19,265 bases of DNA from Metaruminococcus_A sp900762715 (GTDB lineage Bacteria; Bacillota; Clostridia; Oscillospirales; Ruminococcaceae): the NCBI GenBank assembly GCA_048204295.1, contig DBFBLF010000083.1, positions 1 through 19,265 of the forward strand. The letters run 5' to 3'. The notes beneath the pieces were generated by a model. The model was given only the letters and a program-made list of their open reading frames with translations. It was not told the DNA's origin and did not search any database. A program made the position numbers and the translations under genes. Shown in pieces: positions 7,693 through 14,076 of the stretch (position 1 is its first letter; each line of letters opens with the position of its first letter).

Positions 7693-7746
7693 GAAAACGC
7701 AGTGCGTTTTCCCCCCGCATACAGCAGGGATTTTGCGGCAGCAAAA
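7693..7746 (-). promoter_or_regulatory. Three consecutive hairpins between araD and tal
   Basis: On the minus strand three stem-loops follow each other: TTTTGC-TGCC-GCAAAA (7746-7731), CCCTGC-TGTAT-GCGGGG (7729-7713), and GAAAACG-CACTG-CGTTTTC (7711-7693). The last is followed by AGATTTTTG, giving it the look of a weak intrinsic terminator or a processing site. It would lower or uncouple tal expression relative to araD. The third element is also nearly palindromic as DNA and could be an operator. No experimental support is visible. Confidence 0.4.
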
Positions 7747-7785
7747 CGATTTATTGTTTCAAATAGGAATCCAACGTTCCAGGCG

Positions 7786-8481
7786 CTATTTCTTTTGTCC
7801 GTAATAAGCGTTCGGGCCGTGTTTACGCAGAAAGTGCTTATCGAGAAGCTCCTGCTGCATGGGAGTTGTAACAGCGCCCCGGAGCATTTCGGTATGCCAC
7901 GCCATCATGGCAACCTCTTCAAGCACAACAGCGTTGTGAACCGCATCGAACGGATCTTTCCCCCAGGTAAAAGGGCCGTGGCTCTTAACCAGCACACCGG
8001 GAATATAATTCGGATTCAAGCCCTCAAACCGCTCGATAATCACCTTTCCGGTGTTGAGCTCATAAGCGCCCGCAATCTCTTCCGGGGTCATTGAGCGGGT
8101 ACACGGAATTTCCCCGTAAAAATAATCCCCTTGGGTCGTACCATATGCCGGGATTCCCCTACCCGCCTGCGCCCAGATAGTCGCCCACCTTGAATGGGTG
8201 TGGACCACGCCGCCAATATCCTTGAAATTGCGGTAAAATTCAAGATGAGTATCGGTATCGGAAGAAGGATTTAACTCTCCCTCAATCTTGTTGCCGTCAA
8301 GGTCGAGGACAACCATGTCCTCTGGTTTCATGGCGTCATACTCCACGCCGCTCGGCTTGATGATGACCAGCCCCTTTTCCCTGTCGATTCCCGAAACATT
8401 ACCCCAAGTAAAGGTAATCAGGTGATGCGCAGGGAGGAGCATATTTGCCTCATAAACTTTTTGTTTTAAGGTTTCCAGCAT
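7786..8481 (-). CDS. araD: L-ribulose-5-phosphate 4-epimerase
   Basis: AraD interconverts L-ribulose-5-phosphate and D-xylulose-5-phosphate by a zinc-dependent retro-aldol mechanism in the cytoplasm. The 231-residue length equals that of E. coli AraD. Recognisable segments are GNVSGIDREKGLVIIKPSGV near the N-terminus, HTHSRWATIWAQAG (zinc-ligand histidines and a mobile active-site region), GTTQGDYFYGEIPCTR, and KSHGPFTWG with a further histidine. The ATG at 8481 is chosen because AAGGAT lies 10 nt upstream; the in-frame ATG at 8493 would have almost no spacing. It lies downstream of araB, but a 300-bp gap with three structured repeats separates them, and tal follows after 134 bp. No araA is present in the window. 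Confidence 0.95.
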   Translation of the reverse strand: MLETLKQKVYEANMLLPAHHLITFTWGNVSGIDREKGLVIIKPSGVEYDAMKPEDMVVLDLDGNKIEGELNPSSDTDTHLEFYRNFKDIGGVVHTHSRWATIWAQAGRGIPAYGTTQGDYFYGEIPCTRSMTPEEIAGAYELNTGKVIIERFEGLNPNYIPGVLVKSHGPFTWGKDPFDAVHNAVVLEEVAMMAWHTEMLRGAVTTPMQQELLDKHFLRKHGPNAYYGQKK

Positions 8482-8579
8482 GGTGATTGGCATCCTTTCA
8501 AAGATATTTGAGGAAACAATAGTCGCTTGTTTCTTCAAACTTTATCCCTTTTCCGAATTTATTACGAGCCGGCAGGCAA

Positions 8580-8642
8580 GCAACAAGGTTCCTGGGTACC
8601 CATTCGCAAACTCTGTTTGCGCAAATGGGTCGGGTTCTTATT
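8580..8642 (-). repeat. Structured repeat unit 1 (63 bp)
   Basis: This unit is identical to unit 3 except for one base (T at 8593 against G at 8743). Plus-strand ends are GCAACAAGGTTC and GGGTTCTTATT. On the transcribed minus strand it folds into a long imperfect hairpin: end helix AAUAAG/CUUGUU, facing AAC segments, a lower stem ACCCAUU/AAUGGGU, a 2-nt bulge, an upper stem CGCAAA/UUUGCG, and a CAGAG loop. It is the copy nearest araD and lies within the araB-araD transcript. Confidence 0.85.
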
Positions 8643-8656
8643 GCGAACAAATGTGA

Positions 8657-8717
8657 GCAACAAGGTTCTCTCAGGCACCGGAAGCTCTGCTTCCGTATGT
8701 GCCGTGAGGTTCTTATT
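8657..8717 (-). repeat. Structured repeat unit 2 (61 bp), diverged stem
   Basis: The ends and loop are shared with units 1 and 3 (GCAACAAGGTTC, TCTG centre, GGTTCTTATT), but the paired arms are wholly different. On the minus strand the stems are CUCA/UGAG, GGCAC/GUGCC and CGGAAG/CUUCCG, with a 5'-side AUA bulge below the 6-bp upper stem and a CAGAG loop. Pairing is kept while sequence changes, which argues that the fold is what is conserved. It is separated from units 1 and 3 by unrelated spacers of 14 and 13 bp. Confidence 0.8.
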
Positions 8718-8730
8718 CCGACCTCAGGGA

Positions 8731-8793
8731 GCAACAAGGTTCCGGGGTACCCATTCGCAAACTCTGTTTGCGCAAATGGGTCGGGTTCTTATT
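8731..8793 (-). repeat. Structured repeat unit 3 (63 bp), overlapping the araB stop
   Basis: The unit matches unit 1 at 62 of 63 positions. Its minus-strand start, AATAAGAACC, supplies the TAA stop codon of araB (plus 8789-8791). The repeat therefore abuts the coding region exactly, which suggests insertion at, or replacement of, the original gene end. Confidence 0.85.
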
Positions 8794-10462
8794 TTGAGGT
8801 GACAACCTCTTTTTTAATATTTTTCAGCCGCTTCATCACATCGTTCGCACCGCGGCCAAAATAATCATGAAGCTGTTTATACTCAGCAAAAAGCTTATCA
8901 TAGACAGCCACATTTTCCGGATTCGGCGTATAAACGATATCTTTAAGCTTGCCCATGACACTGCCGGCTTCAAAGACGCTATCGTAACCCCCGCGGCCTT
9001 TTCCAGCCGCAACTGCGCCGAAGATAGCAGAACCAAGAGCCGGTCCTTGGGAACTGCCGGAAATTTTAATAGGCATATTGATGATATCGGCGTAAATCTG
9101 CATGGTCATCGGGTCTTTTTCGGCAATTCCGCCCGCCGCGTAAAATTCATTGACCGGAACGCCACTGTTGCGGAATGTTTCAATGATGGTACGGGTACCG
9201 TAAGCAGTCGCTTCAATCAGGGCGCGGTAAATTTCCTCCGGCTTTGTAAGGAGCGTCATGCCGAGGATGACGCCGGTCAGATCGACGTCGACCAGAACAG
9301 AGCGGTTACCGTTCCACCAGTCAAGGGCGATAAGGCCGCTCTCACCCGGGCGGAGCTGCTCTGCTTTTTGGCGGAGGTATTTATGTATATTGATTCCTTT
9401 CGCTTTCGCGTCCGCCACATATTCCGCGGAAAGGCAGTTGTCAATAAACCAGGCAAAATGGTCGCCAACACAGCTCTGACCCGCCTCATAACCATAGAAA
9501 CCCGGCAGAATGCCGTCTTCAACCACGCCGCACATACCGGGAACCTGTTTTTCCTCGGTACCAAGCAGCATATGGCAGGTAGACGTTCCCATAATTGCAA
9601 GCATTTTTCCCGGGCCGTCGATCTTGACAGCCGGAACACATACATGGGCGTCAACATTGCCGACCGCGACCGCAGTGCCAACCCTAAGGCCGGTCAAACG
9701 AGAGGCCTCTTCGGTAATTTCGCCCGCTTTAGAACCGAGCGGCTTGATGGTACGGCTGAGCTTTTCGTCGACGACATGTTCCAGCCGTGGGTCAAGCGCC
9801 TTAAAGAAGTCATTGGACGGATAGCCGTCCCGTTTATGCCAAATTGCCTTATAGCCGGCGGTGCAGCTGTTGCGGGTTTTGTTTCCGGTAAGCTGCCAAA
9901 TCACCCAGTCAGTTGCTTCAATAAAGCAATCCATAGCTTCATAAATTTCCGGGGCCTCATCCAGAATCTGCCAGATTTTCGGGATTACCCATTCGGAAGA
10001 AATCTTTCCGCCGTAACGGGAAAGCCATTTTTCCCCTCTCGCCTCGGCGATTTCGTTGAGCTTATTCGCTTTATCCTGCGCAGCGTGGTGCTTCCAGAGC
10101 TTAACATAAGCGTGCGGGTTTGATTTATACTGCTCCAGGAAACAAAGCGGCGTTCCATCCAGCTTGACCGGCATGACGGTACAAGCCGTAAAGTCCACGC
10201 CGACGCCTATTACATCGTCGGGCGAAACATGGGTCTCCGCCAAAACAGCGGGAATGGTATGCGAGAAAACATCCAAATAATCCTGGGGATGTTCCAGCGC
10301 CCAGTCCGGGCCTAACGGCGTTCCATCCGGAAGCGCCTCATCCATAACCGCATGAGGGTATTCAAATGTACTGCTTGCAAGCTCTTCACCCGTCTGAACA
10401 TCAACCAGAACTGCTCGTCCGGACAAGGTTCCAAAGTCCACGCCAATTGAGTATTTTCCCAT
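8789..10462 (-). CDS. araB: L-ribulokinase
   Basis: AraB phosphorylates L-ribulose with ATP to L-ribulose-5-phosphate, the substrate of AraD. The 557-residue length is close to that of known ribulokinases. It is a FGGY-type sugar kinase: the phosphate-1 loop is IGVDFGTLSGRAVLVD (about 6-21), the substrate region includes GVGVDFTACTVMPV, and the C-terminal ATPase half contains LAIMGTSTCHMLLG and the FGGY-type segment FYAAGGIAEKDPMTMQIYAD. The start at 10462 is set by AAGGAAG about 7 nt upstream; the in-frame extension to 10501 has no ribosome binding site. It is the first gene of the operon, about 70 nt from its promoter. Its stop codon lies in a structured repeat, so the extreme C-terminus (KKEVVTSK) may have been shaped by that element. 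Confidence 0.96.
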   Translation of the reverse strand: MGKYSIGVDFGTLSGRAVLVDVQTGEELASSTFEYPHAVMDEALPDGTPLGPDWALEHPQDYLDVFSHTIPAVLAETHVSPDDVIGVGVDFTACTVMPVKLDGTPLCFLEQYKSNPHAYVKLWKHHAAQDKANKLNEIAEARGEKWLSRYGGKISSEWVIPKIWQILDEAPEIYEAMDCFIEATDWVIWQLTGNKTRNSCTAGYKAIWHKRDGYPSNDFFKALDPRLEHVVDEKLSRTIKPLGSKAGEITEEASRLTGLRVGTAVAVGNVDAHVCVPAVKIDGPGKMLAIMGTSTCHMLLGTEEKQVPGMCGVVEDGILPGFYGYEAGQSCVGDHFAWFIDNCLSAEYVADAKAKGINIHKYLRQKAEQLRPGESGLIALDWWNGNRSVLVDVDLTGVILGMTLLTKPEEIYRALIEATAYGTRTIIETFRNSGVPVNEFYAAGGIAEKDPMTMQIYADIINMPIKISGSSQGPALGSAIFGAVAAGKGRGGYDSVFEAGSVMGKLKDIVYTPNPENVAVYDKLFAEYKQLHDYFGRGANDVMKRLKNIKKEVVTSK

Positions 10463-10510
10463 GATTTTCTTCCTTTCACCAGCCAAAACCGCAAAAAGCA
10501 AACCACATGC

Positions 10511-10610
10511 GGCGGCCTTTCACCAATCATATTCCTTTACATTTTACACCATATCATGGGGGAAATCAATACCGTTTCGCCCCCTTGATTCACCTTTTTC
10601 AAAGGCCGCC
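10511..10610. repeat. 10-bp inverted repeat flanking the araB promoter
   Basis: GGCGGCCTTT at 10511-10520 and its exact complement AAAGGCCGCC at 10601-10610 lie 80 bp apart and enclose the araB promoter. One arm is in the araB leader; the other is upstream of the promoter, next to the stop of the preceding gene. This could be a paired operator for a looping regulator or chance. No regulator gene is present in the window. Confidence 0.4.
10541..10569 (-). promoter_or_regulatory. Sigma-A promoter of araB-araD-tal
   Basis: On the minus strand TTGATT (10569-10564) and TAAAAT (10546-10541) have a 17-bp spacer. The predicted leader to the ATG at 10462 is about 70 nt. No convincing CcpA cre site or AraR palindrome was found nearby. 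Confidence 0.6.
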
Positions 10611-12170
10611 CTAAAACATCATCTGTTCGACATAATGGTCCATAAAAACAGGGTTGGAAGAAAGGTTTACCTCTTGCGCAGCTTCCCTGACCGCTTTTTC
10701 CTGTTTTTCAGCGTCCTGGTCAAGAAGCAGGATTGAAGCCCCCGCCCCGGCACCGTTTCCAATGGAACGGACCTTTTCCTTCAGTTCCGCCGGAAAAAGG
10801 CCGATTCCAACAGCAGACTCAACGCTGATATAAGTTCCAAACCCGCCGGCGAGATAAAGCGCTTCAACCTCCTCCATCTCACAGCCGGACTCATGCAGCA
10901 GGGTGCTGATTCCGGCGGCAACAGCTGATTTCGCAAGCTGCAGCTTGCGGATATCCTGTTGGGTGATTAGAACGCCGCTGTCTCCGATTTTCAGCGCGGG
11001 GAAACCGCCGAACTCCGTACCATAGCGGGCATAGCTTTCCTGTTCCTCATCAATCCGGCCGGTATCGTCAATCAGCCCCAGACGTACAAACACGCAGACA
11101 GCGTCTATGATCCCTGAGCCGCAGATCCCGGCGGGAACGTCTTCACCGAGGACCGAATAGCGCACCTCGCCGTTTTCTTCCCAAACCTTGCTCACCGCCC
11201 CGTCTACCGCCGTCATTCCCATCTGCATGCCGGCTCCTTCAAAAGCGGGACCCGCGGCAGTGGAACAGCAGTAAAACTTGTCGTGGTACCACAGGGCCAT
11301 TTCCCCGTTGGTGCCAAGGTCGAGCAGGAGCGCGGCTTTTTGCCCAGTCATCCCACTCGCAAGAATGGAGCAGGTGATATCTCCGCCCACATAGGAACTG
11401 ATGCAGCCCGGCAGGTAAACACGAGCTGACGGAGCCGCCTTGAAAAATCCGGGTTTCAGCTCATTTCCAAAAAGGCTGACAGGCGTAAACGGGTAGACCG
11501 CAATCCCGTAAGGATCAAGCCCTGTCAACAGATGGAGCATGGTCGTATTTCCCGCAATTACAATTTCTTTAAGTGTTTCCGGACTGGCTCCGACTGCGGA
11601 AAGGGCCTCCGCTATCATCCGGTTGAGCTGTGAAACAATTGCTTCCTGCAAAGAAGCCAAACCGTTTTCATTGCAGTAGTTAATCCGAGAAATAACGTCC
11701 GCACCAAAACCGCGCTGGGCATTCATCCCGCTCCGAACACAGAGCAGTTCTCCGTCCAAAAAGCGATAAAGATAAACAACGACCGTAGTTGTACCGACAT
11801 CAACCGCCAGTCCGTAACCGTCTATCCAGCGTGGATTTACCCGATATACTGCCGTTCCCGTTTGAGAAAGGATCGCGCTTCCCTCCTGTTTTTTCTCTAA
11901 AAAGATCTGACAATCCCCTTCTATTTTTGCAAAACAGGCAAGGCGAACGCCACCCCGCCGTTCATTTTCATTTAAAAATTTAAGCTCATCCGGTGTGGGC
12001 GCGCTAAACGCTCCGAATCCTTTGACCTTGCATTTTCCGCAGGTGTGGTTTCCTGCGCAGGGCATGGAAAAAGAAAGGCGTTCTTTCTGCAAAAGCTCGG
12101 AGAGCAAAACGCCCGATTCCACCTCAAAAAGCTTTGTTTGACCATCAACATAGACTGCAACCTGATTCAA
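10611..12170 (-). CDS. Ferredoxin/ASKHA reductive activator of corrinoid proteins (RACE-type)
   Basis: The 519-residue product has an N-terminal [2Fe-2S] ferredoxin domain with Cys38, Cys44, Cys47 and Cys79 (C-x5-C-x2-C...C). It is followed by a large ASKHA-fold ATPase region with GLAVDVGTTTV (about 120-130), AGNTTMLHLLTG, LLLDLGTNGEMAL and LYLAGGFGTYI. This architecture is that of the RACo/RACE family, which uses ATP and a low-potential electron to return inactive cob(II)alamin in methyltransferase corrinoid proteins to cob(I)alamin. No corrinoid protein or methyltransferase is in the window, so the client is unknown. The start is TTG at 12170, with AGGAGG 8 nt upstream. A hairpin AATTTCC/GGAAATT lies in the leader (about 12190-12210). 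It reads toward araB with 148 bp between and no clear terminator. Confidence 0.85.
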   Translation of the reverse strand: MNQVAVYVDGQTKLFEVESGVLLSELLQKERLSFSMPCAGNHTCGKCKVKGFGAFSAPTPDELKFLNENERRGGVRLACFAKIEGDCQIFLEKKQEGSAILSQTGTAVYRVNPRWIDGYGLAVDVGTTTVVVYLYRFLDGELLCVRSGMNAQRGFGADVISRINYCNENGLASLQEAIVSQLNRMIAEALSAVGASPETLKEIVIAGNTTMLHLLTGLDPYGIAVYPFTPVSLFGNELKPGFFKAAPSARVYLPGCISSYVGGDITCSILASGMTGQKAALLLDLGTNGEMALWYHDKFYCCSTAAGPAFEGAGMQMGMTAVDGAVSKVWEENGEVRYSVLGEDVPAGICGSGIIDAVCVFVRLGLIDDTGRIDEEQESYARYGTEFGGFPALKIGDSGVLITQQDIRKLQLAKSAVAAGISTLLHESGCEMEEVEALYLAGGFGTYISVESAVGIGLFPAELKEKVRSIGNGAGAGASILLLDQDAEKQEKAVREAAQEVNLSSNPVFMDHYVEQMMF

Positions 12171-12220
12171 ACGATGACCCTCCTCGTTTAATTTCCTCTT
12201 TCTGGAAATTATCGTCCGGT

Positions 12221-12250
12221 GTATTTTCTCTCTCTTTTGCGTTCATACTT
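12221..12250 (+). promoter_or_regulatory. Possible forespore sigma-F/sigma-G promoter for sigG
   Basis: GTATT (12221-12225) and CATACTT (12244-12250), 18 bp apart, resemble the GHATR and CATNHTA elements of sigma-G promoters, each with one mismatch. This would fit known forespore control of sigG. The leader would be about 115 nt, which is long, and the match is imperfect. Confidence 0.3.
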
Positions 12251-12368
12251 CTAATGGCAGAAACGAAAGACAGAACAACCTGTTTTAATTTATAACTTGA
12301 ATGGCGCTGGCGCGCCTTGCCACAACGCGGCGGTTTGAAGGTAAACTAGTAAAAGGGAGCGGGCGGAT

Positions 12369-13139
12369 GTGCTGATTAACAAAGTTGAAATCTGCGGTGT
12401 AAATACCGCAAAACTCAAAGTGCTGAAAGAAAAAGAAAAGATGGAGCTGCTCCAAAAAACGCAGAACGGAGATCAGAAAGCAAGGGAACAGCTCATCAAC
12501 GGGAACCTGCGGCTGGTTCTGAGCGTTATCCAGCGCTTTACCAACCGCGGCGAAAACCTTGACGACCTGTTTCAGGTGGGCTGCATCGGACTGATCAAAG
12601 CAATTGACCATTTTGACCTGTCCCATGCAGTCCGCTTTTCCACCTACGCGGTACCCATGATCCTTGGTGAAATTCGCAGGTACCTGCGGGACAACAACTC
12701 GGTGCGGGTGAGCCGCTCCCTCAAAGACATCGCCTACAAGGCCATGCAGGTCAAAGAACGGCTGACTAATGAGACCCAGCGCGAACCCACGGTAGAAGAA
12801 ATCGCCAAAGAATTAGAGCTTCCCAAGCATGAGGTTGTGCTGGCGTTGGAAGCCATTGTAGACCCGGTCTCCCTCAACGAACCGATTTATTCCGACGGCG
12901 GGGACACCATCTACGTCATGGATCAGGTGAGCGATAAAAGCGACGACCATGGCTGGCTTGAGGAAATCGCCCTGAAAGAAGCGATCAGCCGCCTGGCGCC
13001 CCGTGAGAAAAAAATCCTCTCCCTCCGCTTTTTCGGCGGAAAAACACAGGTAGAAGTTGCAAATGAAATCGGCATTTCACAGGCGCAGGTTTCAAGACTT
13101 GAAAAAAGCGCGCTAGACCGGATTAAAGAGCAGATCTGA
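12369..13139 (+). CDS. sigG: RNA polymerase forespore sigma factor SigG
   Basis: Sigma-G directs late forespore transcription after engulfment. The 256-residue protein begins LINKVEICGVNTAKLKVL, closely matching the sigma-G-specific N-terminus (NKVEICGV-T-KL-VL) rather than sigma-F. It has region 2 (GNLRLVLSVIQRF, DDLFQVGCIGLIKAID and FSTYAVPMILGEIRRYLRDN), region 3 (VSRSLKDIAYKA...PTVEEIAKEL) and a region 4 helix-turn-helix (TQVEVANEIGISQAQVSRLEK). The start is GTG at 12369, with GGGAG about 9 nt upstream. In Bacillus sigG directly follows sigE; here it is alone, divergent from the corrinoid activator, followed by a strong terminator and about 5 kb upstream of spoIIGA. Whether a second sigma gene follows sigE beyond the window is unknown. 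Confidence 0.95.
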   Translation: MLINKVEICGVNTAKLKVLKEKEKMELLQKTQNGDQKAREQLINGNLRLVLSVIQRFTNRGENLDDLFQVGCIGLIKAIDHFDLSHAVRFSTYAVPMILGEIRRYLRDNNSVRVSRSLKDIAYKAMQVKERLTNETQREPTVEEIAKELELPKHEVVLALEAIVDPVSLNEPIYSDGGDTIYVMDQVSDKSDDHGWLEEIALKEAISRLAPREKKILSLRFFGGKTQVEVANEIGISQAQVSRLEKSALDRIKEQI

Positions 13140-13186
13140 CCTGCCTTATTATAGCACGGCCCAATTTGATCCGCAATGCAAACAGT

Positions 13187-13227
13187 GTGAAACCGGCCTC
13201 CTAAATAGGAGGCCGGTTTCACCTTTT
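13187..13227 (+). terminator. Intrinsic terminator of sigG
   Basis: A perfect 16-bp GC-rich stem (13187-13202 with 13207-13222), an AAAT loop and a following CTTTT. It closes the sigG transcript. A further 7-bp inverted repeat (13235-13241 with 13258-13264) between it and the HD gene has no T-run and is at most a weak terminator for the opposite strand. Confidence 0.88.
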
Positions 13228-13295
13228 ATAACAGCTGCCGGGTTATATTAACGTCAGCCGGCAGACATGGGTACGCCACAAAAATCACGCAATTT

Positions 13296-13802
13296 TCAAG
13301 CCCTGCCGTCCGTCAGGAACAGCTCTTTAAAATATCGGCTCCCCGACGGGGTTTCAAAGTTTCTTTTAAGAATTTCCTCTGCTGATTTCTGCATGGAAGG
13401 CGTTTCATAGACATTGACTAGGAAATCCGCCTCTATGAGAATCCGGTAATCCAGTCCCTCAACGCCCGTGTAAACGTGGTGATGGGCAATCAAGAAGCAG
13501 ACACGCTCTGTCAAATCTGTTCCCGCTCCAAGGCCAGCTAAAATTTCTTTGGCAACCGGCGGCCCTTCCAGTTGTTGATTGACGCCGTTTGAATTGCCGT
13601 ATTTTCGCATACTTTCCCGTATGCCGATATCGTGCAGGACAGCGGCAGTTTCCAAAATCTCCTGCTGTTCCGCCGGGAGCCCTTCTTCCTCCCCAATCGC
13701 CTTAGCAAAGGCGTAGACCTTGAGCGCATGGTGAATTAACCCCGGTTCGCCTGCATTATACCGGATCATTTCACTGATCACGCGGTGCATTGGAACGCTC
13801 AT
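13296..13802 (-). CDS. HD-domain phosphohydrolase
   Basis: The 168-residue protein is a single HD domain. Candidate metal ligands are His24 or His25, the His57-Asp58 pair in AAVLHDIGI, His107-His109 in IAHHHVY, and Asp126 in IEADFLVN. HD enzymes are metal-dependent phosphohydrolases acting on nucleotides or phosphoesters; I cannot tell the substrate. It has no signal peptide or membrane span. The start at 13802 has GGGAGG about 6 nt upstream. It stands alone on the minus strand between sigG and the glycosidase pair, converging on the sigG terminator, so a sporulation role is not indicated by operon structure. Confidence 0.82.
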   Translation of the reverse strand: MSVPMHRVISEMIRYNAGEPGLIHHALKVYAFAKAIGEEEGLPAEQQEILETAAVLHDIGIRESMRKYGNSNGVNQQLEGPPVAKEILAGLGAGTDLTERVCFLIAHHHVYTGVEGLDYRILIEADFLVNVYETPSMQKSAEEILKRNFETPSGSRYFKELFLTDGRA

Positions 13803-13982
13803 ACTTTCCCTCCCATTTCCGTTTTATAAAAATGCCCGCCAAAATATTTAAGACTCAACTGTAAAAATCGGAACGAACTCTTGCTTTTGGCATCATTGCG
13901 GCTCCGCTTTAAGGCCGCTCCAACCAAGCTTCATGCCGGCTGCCAGAAATACACTGACAATTATACATGAGGGACCGAATTT

Positions 13983-14044
13983 ACAAATTTGTGTTATTTT
14001 TTAGCGAAATACTGGAAGTATTTTCGTAATAATCACATTATAAT
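13983..14044 (+). promoter_or_regulatory. Promoter region of the glycosidase pair with operator-like palindromes
   Basis: A perfect TATAAT (14039-14044) lies 33 bp before the GTG start. The place of the -35 box (14016-14021) has no good match and instead overlaps an inverted repeat AAATACT-gga-AGTATTT (14007-14023). A second palindrome, ACAAATTTGT, lies at 13983-13992. This arrangement suggests an activator- or repressor-controlled promoter; the regulator is unknown. The rest of the 274-bp gap (13803-14076) holds nothing else I recognise. Confidence 0.45.
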
Positions 14045-14076
14045 GATCTTATCATGAAATGTAAAGGAGTGATTTT

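Noticed and set aside
8580..8793. CRISPR array
   Set aside because: The units are 61-63 bp hairpins with spacers of only 13-14 bp, one unit has different arms, and no cas genes are nearby.
8527..8864. Small proteins read through the repeat array on either strand
   Set aside because: The frames follow the repeat sequence, lack ribosome binding sites and overlap the araB end; composition is repeat-driven.
8867..10123. 418-residue plus-strand open frame
   Set aside because: It lies antisense to araB; no start signal or family resemblance.
10555..10585. CcpA cre site at the araB promoter
   Set aside because: A stretch with GAAACGGT resembles half a cre site, but the conserved central and right-hand positions do not fit.
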